NCBI RefSeq assembly: GCF_027531815.1
Contig: NZ_JAPZSK010000004.1
Span: 186,001-250,000, forward strand
Reading direction: 5' to 3'
Length of the DNA: 64,000 nucleotides
DNA from: Gemmatimonas sp.
GTDB lineage: Bacteria; Gemmatimonadota; Gemmatimonadetes; Gemmatimonadales; Gemmatimonadaceae
Below the pieces are notes generated by a model that was not told where the DNA came from, searched no databases, and worked only from the letters and a program-made list of their open reading frames with translations. Of the stretch, positions 51,842 through 63,700 are shown in pieces. Position numbers and translations under genes: made by a program. How positions within the stretch are numbered: the stretch's first letter is position 1; each line of letters opens with the position of its first letter.

Positions 51842-51867
51842 AGGGGCCCGCCATCCGGCGGGCCCCT
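51842..51867 (+). terminator. Terminator after pmbA
   Basis: AGGGGCCCGCC, loop ATCC, GGCGGGCCCCT is a perfect 11-bp stem 22 bp after the pmbA stop, followed by TGGCGTTC. It lies between converging genes and would stop transcription from both. The CC-ATCC-GG loop closing is the same as in the cheZ terminator. Confidence 0.75.
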
Positions 51868-51884
51868 TGGCGTTCATGCTGTCG

Positions 51885-52601
51885 TCAGACGGCGTAGACG
51901 AACGCGCACCCATGTTCTTCGGCCATCACGTTCGCGAAGATGCCGCTGGGTTGCATGATCACTCCCGGTACGAGCATGCTGTTGGCCTTCTTGCGCGCCT
52001 CGGCCGCGTCGAGCTTGTCCCGCTGCTGAATCATCCCCACCACGCTCCGGTAGGCGAGGCCGCACCCCAGCACGATAGCCCCGTTCTCGATCTGCTTGTC
52101 CAGCATGAGCGCGCGCATGGACGCCGGCGCATCCTGGCCGGGCGCCGGCAACACCGGATTGTGCTTGAGCCGCTTGCCGTCGTCCCCCTTCAGCTTCTCG
52201 GCCTTCCCCACCTCGTAGGTCGCCCAGAACTCCTGGTTCATGCCCAGGAAGATGCCGTTGTGGCGCACGACGATCACCGTGGACAGGTCACCGGGCTTGG
52301 TCTTGAGGACGTCGGTGTACTGCCGCTGCCAGATGCCGGCCCGCAAGACGCCCACGCCTCCCTCGACCTCCGGCACGTCGAACATCGCCTTGTGCTTGCC
52401 GGTGAGCTTCTTCGGCCACGATACGTCCCACGGCTCGGCCTGCTGCAACTCGTCCCATTCTGCCGCCGCCGACAGGAGCGTGTTGGCCGGTACACCGCCA
52501 GCGTAGCCAGGCACGGCGTGTGCCACGCCGGGCAGCGCCACCAGCGATGCGGCGGTGAGACCGGCCTGCCTGAGAAAGGTGCGGCGCGCGTAGGGTGACA
52601 T
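51885..52601 (-). CDS. Tat-exported DsrE/DsrF-like protein
   Basis: The 238-aa protein starts with a Tat signal (ARRTFLRQAGLTAASLVALP, cut after AHA). The mature part has KHKAMFDVPEVEGGVGVLRA, TVIVVRHNGIFLGMNQEFWA, a single Cys in ENGAIVLGCGLAYRSVVGMI, and MLVPGVIMQPSGIFANVMAE. This arrangement is that of the DsrE/F sulfur-relay fold, with the Cys at about 180 in the active loop place. The ATG at 52601 puts the arginine pair near the start, as expected. The function is unknown; sulfur transfer is only a family-based guess. Confidence 0.72.
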   Translation of the reverse strand: MSPYARRTFLRQAGLTAASLVALPGVAHAVPGYAGGVPANTLLSAAAEWDELQQAEPWDVSWPKKLTGKHKAMFDVPEVEGGVGVLRAGIWQRQYTDVLKTKPGDLSTVIVVRHNGIFLGMNQEFWATYEVGKAEKLKGDDGKRLKHNPVLPAPGQDAPASMRALMLDKQIENGAIVLGCGLAYRSVVGMIQQRDKLDAAEARKKANSMLVPGVIMQPSGIFANVMAEEHGCAFVYAV

Positions 52602-52782
52602 GCGGGCTCCAGAGAAAGAGAGAGAAGGGACCGGTGAAGATCGCACCGTTGCCCTGCGCGCGTCCACTCCGCGACGGAACGGTTTCCCCGTGGCGGACAA
52701 GCACGGCGTCGCGGGGTGGACTTGTGGCCAGAGGGAACTGGTACCGCGGCTCTGCTGAGGCGCCGGGCGATAGATTGCCGGG

Positions 52783-53058
52783 ATGCTCTTCCCCCCGCTT
52801 TCGCTGCTGCAGCGTGCCGAGCCGCAATTCCGCTATACCGGAGGCGGGCTGCCCAAGGGCGCCGTCATCATCGTCGCCCTGGTGCTGCTCTATTTCCTGC
52901 CGAGCATGCTCGCGTTTGCCGGTGGGAAGCGGCGCAGGTGGAAGATTGTCGCCGTGAACGTGCTCGCCGGTTGGACGATCATTGGCTGGATCGTGTCGAT
53001 GATCATGAACTGGGCGTACGAAGCTCCCGACGTGAACGCCGACATCGCCGAGTCGTGA
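52783..53058 (+). CDS. Superinfection immunity family membrane protein
   Basis: The 91-aa product has two membrane helices: GAVIIVALVLLYFLPSMLAF and IVAVNVLAGWTIIGWIVSMI, linked by GGKRRRWKI. This Y-F-x-P ... R ... N-x-x-x-G-W-T-x-I-G-W pattern is the superinfection-immunity protein family, named after T4 Imm, which blocks DNA entry of later phages. Most bacterial members are uncharacterised and occur outside prophages. No phage gene is near it here. The gap of 181 bp to the divergent Tat protein gene has no other feature that I could identify. Confidence 0.8.
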   Translation: MLFPPLSLLQRAEPQFRYTGGGLPKGAVIIVALVLLYFLPSMLAFAGGKRRRWKIVAVNVLAGWTIIGWIVSMIMNWAYEAPDVNADIAES

Positions 53059-53083
53059 TTGAAGTGCTGGCCGCGCACGCCCA

Positions 53084-54901
53084 TCACGGAACAAATACAC
53101 AGCTCGCCCGTGCCGGAATGCGCAACGTGCTGCGGTTGCCCGAGCCCTCCGCCGCGGCACAGACACCCAGTACGTCGGTGCCACGAATCACGCCTGGTAC
53201 GGTGACCGTGGCAGCGCTGCTGTCGTTGTTGAGGGCCACCACGACCCGGCCGCGGCGATAGACGAACTGCTGGTCGGTGACCGCGAGGTGCTCCGGGCGT
53301 GCCATACGCAGGTCGGCGTGCGCCGCGCGCGTGCGCAGGAGTGTATTCACATGCTGCCACACCGCCTGCTGCTCCGGCGTGCGCCCACTCGCTTCGAAAG
53401 CGTTGCGCGCATCGCCCGGCCAACCACCCGGAAAATCACGGCGGTTGTCGGGATCCGGCCCGCCGGGGATGGCGATCTCATCGCCGTAGTACACCAGCGG
53501 CGTCCCACGCGTGGTGAGCACCGTCGTGAACGCCAGTTTGAGCCCCTCAATGGTGGCGCCCTTCTCCCCCATGAACCGCGACACGTCGTGCAGCCCGAGG
53601 AACGGCATCAGCGCCTCGGGCGTGTCGTACAGGTGGTCGCGCATGAGCATCTGTGCCACGCCCTTGAGGGGCTTGCCACCGATGAACGCATCCCGAATGG
53701 GATAGTACAGCGGGAAGTCGAAGAGATAATCCACGCCGGTTTGCACGCCACCCGGCGTGCGCTTCGTGCCTTCGAAGAACCGGATCATCGCCGGGTCGCC
53801 ATCGAACACTTCGCCCACCACACGCAGCGTGGGGTACTGTCGCTTGATGGCGCCCATCCAGTCACGCCAGAAGGACACCGGCACATACGGCCACGTGTCC
53901 TGACGAATTCCATCCATGCCGCTCATCCCCACCCACCATAGCGTGTTCTGGATGAGGTAGCGCGACACCTCCGGATCATCCTGGTTGAAATCGGGCAGGA
54001 TGTTGATGAACCAGCCGTCGAGCGTGGCGCCCCGCAGCGAGTCGTGGGCATAGGCGTTGGCGAGAGTCCACGTTTGCCACGTGTTGTCCGGATGCTTCGC
54101 CTGGGTGCCGTGGAACCACGTGGGGGTGGGCGCATCCTTCACCCATGGGTGATACGGCCCCGTATGATTGGCCACCATGTCGAGGATCACCTTGATCCCC
54201 GCCTTGTGCGCGTCATCCACCAGCGCCTTGAACTCGGCCATGGTGCCGAGGTGTTCGTCCACCGCATAAAGGTCGGTGGCGCCGTAGCCGTGGTAGCCGG
54301 TGGTGGACTGCTTGTCGTACACCTCGAGCGTATCGGTCCCATCGTTGTTGTCGTAGATGGGATTCATCCAGATGGCGGTGATGCCAAGCTGCTTGAGGTA
54401 CGGCAGCTTCTGGCGCACGCCGGCCAGGTCGCCACCGTGATAGAAGCGGCCCTTGGTGCGGTCCAGAATGTCGGGCGACTTGGGCGTGCGATCGTTGGTG
54501 GTGTCGCCGTTCGCGAAACGATCCGGCATGAGCAGATACACCACGTCGTCTACGCCGAACCCCTGAAAGCGCCCCAGTACCGGCAGCTGTGCTGCCACCG
54601 TGAACGGCGCCTTCACGCTGCCATTGGCCGTACGCAGCGTCAGCGGATACGCCCCGGGGCGCGTGGACGGCGCGATGCGCACATCCACGAATGCGTAGGT
54701 GCCCTGCACATTGACCTTCACGTCCCCACAGGCAAGTTGCGGGCATTCCACCCGCGCCCCCGTGAGATGCTGCCCCCGAATGAGCACCCGCACCGGATTG
54801 ATGGAGTGGTTTGCCCACCAATTCGGCGGCTCCACTTTCTCAACGATGGGAGCCTGCGCGCTGGCGGCCAGCGGCGCGAGCAGGGCCAGCAGCAGCGTCA
54901 T
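53084..54901 (-). CDS. Exported GH13 alpha-amylase/cyclomaltodextrinase-type enzyme
   Basis: The 605-aa enzyme hydrolyses alpha-1,4 glucans. It has a signal peptide ([17 protein letters not shown]), an N-terminal beta-sandwich (about residues 20-120) as in neopullulanases, and the GH13 barrel. The barrel includes YLLMPDRFANGD, LDMVANHTGP (region I), GIRQDTWPYV with the nucleophile Asp (region II), VVGEVFDG with the acid/base Glu (region III) and LGLHDVSRF (region IV, with His-Asp). It is the last gene of the leftward glucan operon; the ATG overlaps the MFS gene stop by four bases. Confidence 0.92.
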   Translation of the reverse strand: MTLLLALLAPLAASAQAPIVEKVEPPNWWANHSINPVRVLIRGQHLTGARVECPQLACGDVKVNVQGTYAFVDVRIAPSTRPGAYPLTLRTANGSVKAPFTVAAQLPVLGRFQGFGVDDVVYLLMPDRFANGDTTNDRTPKSPDILDRTKGRFYHGGDLAGVRQKLPYLKQLGITAIWMNPIYDNNDGTDTLEVYDKQSTTGYHGYGATDLYAVDEHLGTMAEFKALVDDAHKAGIKVILDMVANHTGPYHPWVKDAPTPTWFHGTQAKHPDNTWQTWTLANAYAHDSLRGATLDGWFINILPDFNQDDPEVSRYLIQNTLWWVGMSGMDGIRQDTWPYVPVSFWRDWMGAIKRQYPTLRVVGEVFDGDPAMIRFFEGTKRTPGGVQTGVDYLFDFPLYYPIRDAFIGGKPLKGVAQMLMRDHLYDTPEALMPFLGLHDVSRFMGEKGATIEGLKLAFTTVLTTRGTPLVYYGDEIAIPGGPDPDNRRDFPGGWPGDARNAFEASGRTPEQQAVWQHVNTLLRTRAAHADLRMARPEHLAVTDQQFVYRRGRVVVALNNDSSAATVTVPGVIRGTDVLGVCAAAEGSGNRSTLRIPARASCVFVP

Positions 54902-56252
54902 GCCGTCTCCTCCGGCACCTGCACCCGCAACACCAGCAGCGCGGCGATGGCCATGAACGCGCCGCCGGCCACCACCGCTGCCACGCGGTTGTTGTCCAGC
55001 AGATTGTTCATCACCCAGCCGAACCCCAGCGCTGCCACGATCTCGGGAATGACGATGAAGAAGTTGAAGAGCCCCATGTACACGCCCGTCTTCCCCGCCG
55101 GCAGCGCCGCCGAGAGCATCACGTACGGCATGGATATTGTGCTCGCCCACGCAATGCCCACGCCCACCATGGAGAGCAGCAGCAGCGACGGGGTGTGAAT
55201 CACCGCCACACTCGCCAACCCCGCCGCACCGGCCAGCAGACACAGGGCGTGCGTCGCGCGCGGCCCCCGCGACTTCGCGAGCGGTGGCAGGAAGAACGAG
55301 AAGACGAACGTCACCGCCGAGTACACGCCGAAGCACACGCCGCCCCATTCGATGCCCTGCTGGTAGCGCGGATCGCTCGGGTCGGTGGCGCCGAACACGT
55401 CGGTGGCGACCGCCGTGCCGAAGTACAGCCACATGCAGAAGAGCCCGAACCACGTGCACATTTGCACCAGGGCGAGTTGGCGCATCGTGGCGGGCATCGC
55501 GCGCGCGGCGGCGAGGATCTCGCGCGCACCCGCGAGGAAGCCGGCGTTCTGCGCCTTGTCCCGTTCGAAGGCCGCGAGATCGGCGGGCGGCGTCTCCGTC
55601 GTGGTGAGCACCGTGTACATCACGGCGCCGAAGAAGGCGACCGCCCCGACATAAAAGGACAGCTTCACCGTATGGGGAATGGTCCCCGGCGCGCTGGCAG
55701 CCACGCCGAACCAGTTGGTGAGCATCCACGGCATGGCGGAGGCGATGACCGCGCCCAGCCCGATGAACAGTGACTGCATGGCGAAGCCGCGCGTGCGCTC
55801 CTGCACCGGCAGCAGGTCGGCCACAAAGGCGCGAAACGGCTCCATGGAGATGTTGATCGAGGCATCAAGAATCCACAGCAGCCCAGCGGCCATCCACAGG
55901 GCGCTGCTGTTGGGCATCGCGATCAGCGCGAGCGAGCTCAGCACCGCGCCGATCATGAAGAACGGACGGCGGCGTCCCCAGCGCGGCGACCACGTGCGGT
56001 CACTGAGGTGGCCGATGATGGGTTGCACGATGAGTCCCGTGAGGGGCGCGGCAAGCCACAGCAGCGGAACCTCGTCGGGTTTCGCCCCCAAGTACTCGTA
56101 GATGGCGCTCATGTTGGCCATCTGCAGCCCCCAGCCAAACTGGATGCCGAGGAACCCGAAACTCATGTTCCAGATCGCCCAGAAGTTCGTGGGCGCCGCT
56201 GACTGCGCGCCAGCGGTTGGCGCGGGAGCGGTGGGGGAGTCGGTGGCGAGGC

Positions 56253-56256
<4 letters not shown>
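54898..56256 (-). CDS. MFS sugar symporter (maltose/sucrose type)
   Basis: The 452-aa protein has 12 helices and looks like the GPH/SLC45-type sugar:proton symporters: [20 protein letters not shown] in helix 1, [40 protein letters not shown] (the loop 2-3 motif), and [20 protein letters not shown]. Its neighbours malQ and an amylase make maltose or maltodextrins the likely cargo. It overlaps malQ upstream and the amylase gene downstream by four bases each (ATGA), so all three are translationally coupled. The longer frame reaching 56562 overlaps malQ and is rejected. Confidence 0.9.
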
Positions 56257-57719
<1,463 letters not shown>

Positions 57720-57753
57720 GTGAAGGTGGGAGAAGGGGGGAGTGTTGGGCGGA

Positions 57754-60174
57754 CTACTGCGGCATTCTTGCCCACACGTACTGCACGGCGAGGTCGGTCG
57801 TGCTCCATAGCTGCACATCGCCACCGCTACCGTAACGCGTGGGTTGTGGCCGCCCGTTGGGGAACGCGTAGCTCCACAACTCGCTGCGGAACCCGGAGGC
57901 CGCCACGGCCTCACGGACCCGCGTGGCTGCCGTGTGCAGCAACTCGGTGGTGGTGGAATCGTCCTGCACGAGCGGCAGGTGACTCGCGACGCCAAGCAGG
58001 AACAGGTTCACCTCCCGTCCCCACACGACGCGCGGCCCGTGATACGGATCGTCGAGAAAGGCCTGCCAGATCGGTGGAGTGGCGTAGGCGTCGTTGGCCA
58101 CGACCGCGCCCACCGCCGGCACGAGCAGCCCTTCGGGATACTCACGTGCGAAGATCGACACATCGCGGCGCAGCGCGGCCCGATTCACCGAGGTGCGGGA
58201 GGCCGACGCCATGAGTCCATCGAGAAACAGGCGCGTGGCGGGATCGCTGTTCATCACGCCGATCTGCTCACCGCGATCCGTGAGGGCGAGCGCCAGAAAC
58301 TCGATTCCCTCACCAGAGCGCGGGAAGGCGCGCCAATACCGCCGTTCACCCTCCGGCATGGCGGCAAGCCGCGCCTCCACCTGCTGCTGGACCTCGGCTG
58401 GTGTTCGGCGTACGACGAACGCCTCGATGGCGCCACGCCAGACCCGAATGGCGTCTAACAGCGCCGCGTCATCGCGCGCGTAGCGACCCAGCGGTGTGTC
58501 GGCTCGCAGTGCCGGCACGGCGGACCACGTCGCGGGCGACAGGAGGCCGAGGTCCCGCAGCGCCTGCAGGATCTGCTGGGTGGCGGCAAGCGCCTGCGGG
58601 ATATACACCGCGTTTACATCCATGGCATACTTGCCATTGCCATAGCCGGCGCCGCTGTCGCGCCAGCTTTGCGCAAACCAGCGCGGCGCGCCCTCGTAGG
58701 CGGTCGCGGTGGCTTCGCGTGGGGCGAAGGGCACGAAGTTCGAGGTCACCGGGTGCGCCACGTACGCTGCGCTGCGGTCGGCGAGCACCGCGAGTTCCGC
58801 CAGCAGCAACGCCAGGCGGGTCTGTGTGCCTTCCCGACCGGTGAGCCAGGTGCGCTTGCGTGCGGCGGTCACTCGGCTGTCGGCGAGATAGCGCGCCGCC
58901 ATCAGCGGCAGCTGGTATTCGTCGTCGACCATGTGATAGTTCTCGCGCGTCGTGCGCCGCGCCTGCAGCACACGCACCGCGCGCGCCCGCAGCGTCTCGG
59001 CCCGTGACCGCCCGCCGGGTGCGACCGCGGCACTGTCGGCGGCACGCAGCAGCTGGGTTGCCTCGGTGGCCGCCTCGCGGATCGCCTGCCCGCCGAGCGC
59101 CTCCTCATGGCTGACCTCGCCCGTTGGGGACAGCTTGCGGAGCGCCGCGGCGATGACGAATTCACTCATCTCCGGCCGCCAGATCGGCTGCATCATGAGT
59201 GCCGACAGCAGCATGTCCCGCCCGAAGTACGTGGCGTAGGTGGGGAGTCCGGCCATGAGCTTCTCGCGGGAGGCGAGCAGCTCGACGCCAGTGACCTGCC
59301 GTTCGATCCAGCGGGCGCGCGTCGCGTCGCCGCGCGTCTGCACGTCACGGGTCCACGCCAGGAAATCCTCCGTGAAGATCTCCTGGCGAGAGAGGGGGGT
59401 GAGCGAGCGACCAGTGGTACTGATGGTCACGCGGAACCGGAGCGGGTGTCCGTGGGCTGCCCGCAGCGTCACCTGGCGCGCATCGGAAGCGATGACCCGT
59501 CCGCCTTCGAGCGCTGAGAGCCACAGGCGCAGCGTGTCGAGGCCGTCGAGGGCCAGCTGTTCAATGAGTACCGCGCTGTCGGCGGCGGGGCGCCGCGCGA
59601 GGCGGGGGAGGAACCGGGCGCGTAGCTGCGCCGGGGAGCCGGCCCGCAGCGCCACGAGCGCCGCGCGGCGCACCGGGGTGGGCTGTGCATCCAGCGCGGC
59701 GGCCAGCGCCGGGTACTCGGCGAGCACGTACGCGGAGTCGGTGAACGGCTTGCGATGCTCCTTGAAGTACTGCACATCGCGCTCGACGCGCATGCTCCCC
59801 AGCACGAAGCGCCCCAGGTGGATTTCGGTCTCCGGTACCTCGAGGTCGTACTGAAACAGTCGCCGCTGCCCCTCCCGCCAGACCCGCGCGTCGGTGGAAT
59901 GCCAGCGAACAGGTGCCGGAGTGCCGTTCGCGGAGCGCGCGGAAAAGCCCACACTCTCGTTTTCCCCGTTGGCGAGCAGCTGCACGATGCGTCCTTCGCG
60001 GCGATCGAGATACAGCTGCACGGTGTTGCCGTCGGCGTCCCGGTGAAATCGGGTGACATAGCCGGCGTAGGCACTGCTGTCATCGAGGCCGGCTTCCGGA
60101 AATGCGAGCACCGGCGGTGACGAGCGGGCCGTGGACACCAGTTGTGCGACGAGGGAGAGCGCGAGCAGGCTCAC
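57754..60174 (-). CDS. Exported helical-barrel protein, candidate glycosidase of the glucan operon
   Basis: The 806-aa protein has a signal peptide-like start (LLALSLVAQLVSTARSS). The N-terminal third is beta-rich. From about residue 300 it shows GLPTYATYFGRDMLLSALMM, reminiscent of the F-F-G-R-D-T motif of amylo-alpha-1,6-glucosidases and other six-hairpin enzymes. Helical repeats follow, with NYHMVDDEYQLPLMAARYLA and GKYAMDVNAVYIPQALAATQ. I cannot assign it to a named glycoside hydrolase family. As first gene of the malQ-MFS-amylase operon, an alpha-glucan substrate is likely. It starts with GTG at 60174 and has no strong ribosome binding site. Confidence 0.7.
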   Translation of the reverse strand: MSLLALSLVAQLVSTARSSPPVLAFPEAGLDDSSAYAGYVTRFHRDADGNTVQLYLDRREGRIVQLLANGENESVGFSARSANGTPAPVRWHSTDARVWREGQRRLFQYDLEVPETEIHLGRFVLGSMRVERDVQYFKEHRKPFTDSAYVLAEYPALAAALDAQPTPVRRAALVALRAGSPAQLRARFLPRLARRPAADSAVLIEQLALDGLDTLRLWLSALEGGRVIASDARQVTLRAAHGHPLRFRVTISTTGRSLTPLSRQEIFTEDFLAWTRDVQTRGDATRARWIERQVTGVELLASREKLMAGLPTYATYFGRDMLLSALMMQPIWRPEMSEFVIAAALRKLSPTGEVSHEEALGGQAIREAATEATQLLRAADSAAVAPGGRSRAETLRARAVRVLQARRTTRENYHMVDDEYQLPLMAARYLADSRVTAARKRTWLTGREGTQTRLALLLAELAVLADRSAAYVAHPVTSNFVPFAPREATATAYEGAPRWFAQSWRDSGAGYGNGKYAMDVNAVYIPQALAATQQILQALRDLGLLSPATWSAVPALRADTPLGRYARDDAALLDAIRVWRGAIEAFVVRRTPAEVQQQVEARLAAMPEGERRYWRAFPRSGEGIEFLALALTDRGEQIGVMNSDPATRLFLDGLMASASRTSVNRAALRRDVSIFAREYPEGLLVPAVGAVVANDAYATPPIWQAFLDDPYHGPRVVWGREVNLFLLGVASHLPLVQDDSTTTELLHTAATRVREAVAASGFRSELWSYAFPNGRPQPTRYGSGGDVQLWSTTDLAVQYVWARMPQ

Positions 60175-60717
60175 AGGCGCCGGCCAAGTGGTGCGGAGAA
60201 TGGAAAGTGTTGCACTGCAGATTGTTGTGAAAGTTCCAGCGCCGGGGCCGCCTGAGGCGGCGGCAGGACCGGGGGGAGGTGAGCGGGGCGCGCGGGGGGG
60301 CGCGCGCTGGGTGTCGGCGGGAGGGATGTAACGGATGAAACGAAGTCCGTCGCGGGAAACTTGCGCGTGGACCGAACGGGCGCCAGCACCCGTGGCGGGG
60401 GCGCGAAAAGCGAAAGTTCTCGCGATTCAATCTTGACAGTTCCCGTACATCGTTGTTTCATGGCGTTTCACATCCCTTCTTGCACGCGACTCACCCCCTT
60501 CCCGAGTTGCGGGTCGAACATGTTCCCCTCTCGTTCATGGCCGTGCCGCCGGTGGCGGACACGGGCGAGAACGATCGAGCCCGTGAGGGCTCACCCACCA
60601 CACTTGGCGACCACCCTCTCATTATAGATGTAGTCCGGACCTCATGGTCCGAATTGTATCGACAGTGATTCTCCACCCGGTCGCAGGTTCTTCCCAGCCC
60701 CATGGAGGCATCGGTTT
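60175..60717. promoter_or_regulatory. 543-bp divergent control region of the glucan locus
   Basis: No gene is seen. GAAAGTTC occurs at 60229-60236 and at 60412-60419, with a related GGAAAGTG near 60202. A good TTGACA box at 60433-60438 faces susC but lacks a clear -10. A hairpin GCCGCC-TGA-GGCGGC is at 60247-60261, and CGGACC-TCAT-GGTCCG at 60636-60651 lies in the presumed susC leader. The repeated GAAAGTTC could be a binding site for an unlinked regulator. Confidence 0.5.
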
Positions 60718-63700
60718 ATGGCGGTAGGCGTCCGTTGGTTGGCCGCAGCGGCAGCGGGTACGCTGCTCACGGCAAGCCAGGTCAGTGCCCAGCAAACGGG
60801 CAGAGTCTCTGGCCGCGTGGTTGACTCCGCGACGGCCGGCGTTCTTGCGAACGCATCGGTCCAGGTCGTCGGGACACAGATCGGCACCTACACCCGTAAC
60901 GACGGTGGCTTCCTGCTGCCGGCGGTGCCGGCAGGGCAGCAGCGGCTGCGCGTCACGCGCATCGGCTACTCCGCCAAGGAGGTGTCGGTCACGGTGACGG
61001 CCAACGGGCAGGCCAGCGTGGAAGTCCCGCTCACCGCCATCGCCGCGCAGCTCACGGCGATCGTGACCACCGGCTACGGTCAGCAGCGCAAGGAAGCCAT
61101 CACCGGCGCGGTCGCCACGATCAAGGGCGACGACGCGAACGTGGGCGTGCAGCCCAATGCGACCGGCCTGCTCACCGGCCGCGTGGCCGGTGTGAATGTG
61201 ATCGCGAACAACGGTGAACCGGGCGGTGGCGCCCAGATCCGCATCCGTGGCGGTACGTCCATCTCGGCCTCCAACGATCCGCTCTATGTGATCGACGGCG
61301 TGCCCATTCAGAACGACCAGACGGAAGCGTCGGGCATCGGCATTGGCGGCGGTCCTGCGCTGGCGCGCAATCCGCTCAACATGCTCAACCCGAGCGACAT
61401 CGCCAACATCACCGTCCTCAAGGACGCCTCGGCCACGGCCATCTACGGCTCCCGCGGCGCCAACGGCGTGGTGCTCATCGAAACCAAGCGCGGCGCCTCC
61501 GGCGTCTCGTCCATGGAGTACGAAACGTTCGTGGCCGCCTCGGCGCCGTCGAACCGGCTCGACGTGCTCTCGGGTAACGAGTACCGCGACTTCGTGCAGG
61601 GGCTCGTCACGGCAGGGCGCCTGCAGCGCAGTGCCCTCGCCAATCTCGGCTCCGCCAACACGGATTGGGAAGACGCGCTCATGCGCAACAGCTCCACGAT
61701 CAACCACAATCTCGCGTTCTCCGGAGGCACGGCGACCACGCAGTACCGGGCGTCGGTCAATTTCCTCGATCAGAACGGTGTGGTCATCTCAAACGGCTTC
61801 CGTCGCTTCCAGGGTCGCCTCAATGCGAACCACACGGCAGTGGACGGCAAGCTGCGCATGAACTTCAACCTGACCTCGTCCAAGGTTGACAACGATTACC
61901 TGCCGTTCGAAAACACGGGTGGGTTCGAGGGGGGCGTGTTCACCAACATGGTGATCTTCAACCCCACGCAGCCCATCCGGACCACCACGGGCGGGCAGTC
62001 GGCGTTCTACGAAATCGGCCCGGGCCGTCAGTCGGTGCGTAACCCGGTGGGCGTGGCGGAGCAGGTGGCCGACGACGCCACCACCAACCGCACCCTCGGC
62101 AACCTGCAGGCCACCTACAGCGTGACCAGCTTCCTCACGGCGTCCGTGAACGTCGGCACCGACCGCACCAGCGGCGTGCGTCGCACGTACCTGCCGCGCG
62201 CCAGCGCGGTTGGCGCCGAGTGGAATGGCCGGGCGCGTCAGGTGAACCGCAACCTCTCCAACAACACGCTGCAGACGCTCCTCACCTTCGCCCCGCGCAT
62301 CTCCGATACGCAGGAACTCGAAGTGGTGGGTGGCTACGAGTACAGCGATTTCGACAACGGCGAGTTCGGCGCGGAAGGGCGCAACTTCCTCACCGACGCC
62401 TTCAGCTACAACAACCTTGGCGGTGGGGCCACCCTCGAGGCGCCCTTCTCCTTCCGTGAGCAGAGCCGCCTGGTCTCCTTCTTCGGCAAGGCGAACTACA
62501 GCTTCAAGGATCGTTACTTCCTCACCGGCGTGATCCGTCGCGACGGGTCGTCGCGCTTCGGTGCCGGCAACAAGTGGGCCGTATTCCCGGCCTTCTCCGT
62601 GGGTTGGAAGGTGAGCGACGAGAGCTGGATGCAGGGCAAGGGCTTCTCCAACCTCCGTCTGCGTGCAGGCTACGGGCTCCAGGGTAACCAGGCCGTGTCG
62701 CCGTACTCGTCGCTCATCCTGCTCGAGCCGAACAACGGTGCGCGCTATCCGTTCGGCAACGACGTGGTGACGGGTGTCGTGCCCACGCGCAACGAGAATC
62801 CGAATCTCAAGTGGGAGCAGACGGCGCAGTACAACATCGCTGCGGAGTACGGCTTCAAGGACAACAAGTACACCGGCTCCATCGAGTACTACCGCAAGAA
62901 CACCAGTGATCTGCTGCTCACCGTTGCGGTGCCGCAGCCGGCGCTCGTGCCGACGCGTCTCGAGAACGTGGGCAGCCTGCACAACACCGGTGTCGAGTTC
63001 ACCTTCGATGCCAACCTGATCGAGAAGAAGGACCGCTCCTTCAATACCGGCATTGTCGCCTCGATCGAGCGCAACCAGGTCGATGACCTGGGCGGTCGCT
63101 CGTTCATCACGACCTCCGGCATCTCGGGGCAGGGCCAGTCGGGGAACACGGCCCAGCGCATCATCCCGGGCCGCCCGCTCGGCACCTTCTGGGGTCCCGA
63201 GTTCGTGAATGTCGATGCCCAGGGCAAGCAGGTGTTCAACAACTATCGCGTGACGCGTGACGCCAACGGCCAGATCACCAGCCGCACCCGTGACGGCACG
63301 ACGACGTCGCCCGACGGTGACGACTTCGGGGTCATCGGCGACGCCAACCCGGCGTTCAGCCTGGGCTGGAACGGGCGGCTTCGCTGGGGCAAGTTCGACA
63401 TGAGCTACCTGTGGCGTGGCGAGTTCGGCCGCGACGTGTTCAACAACACCGCGCTCGTCTACTCGACGCAGTCGGCCGTGCTGCAGGGGCGTAACTTCCT
63501 GCGCAGCGCTCTCAGCCAGACCGACGGCCTCACGGAGCCGGCCATCTACTCGTCGCGCTGGATCGAGGACGGTACGTTCTTCCGCCTCCAGAACGTCACG
63601 GTGGGCTACACGTTCAAGATCCCGGGAACTCGGGCCAACACCGCCCGCTTCTACGTGTCGGGTGACAACCTCCTCCTGTTCACGCCGTACACCGGTTACG

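Noticed and set aside
60604-60628. Possible -35/-10 pair (TTGGCG and TATAGA) before susC
   Set aside because: Spacing is only 13 bases, too short for a standard promoter.
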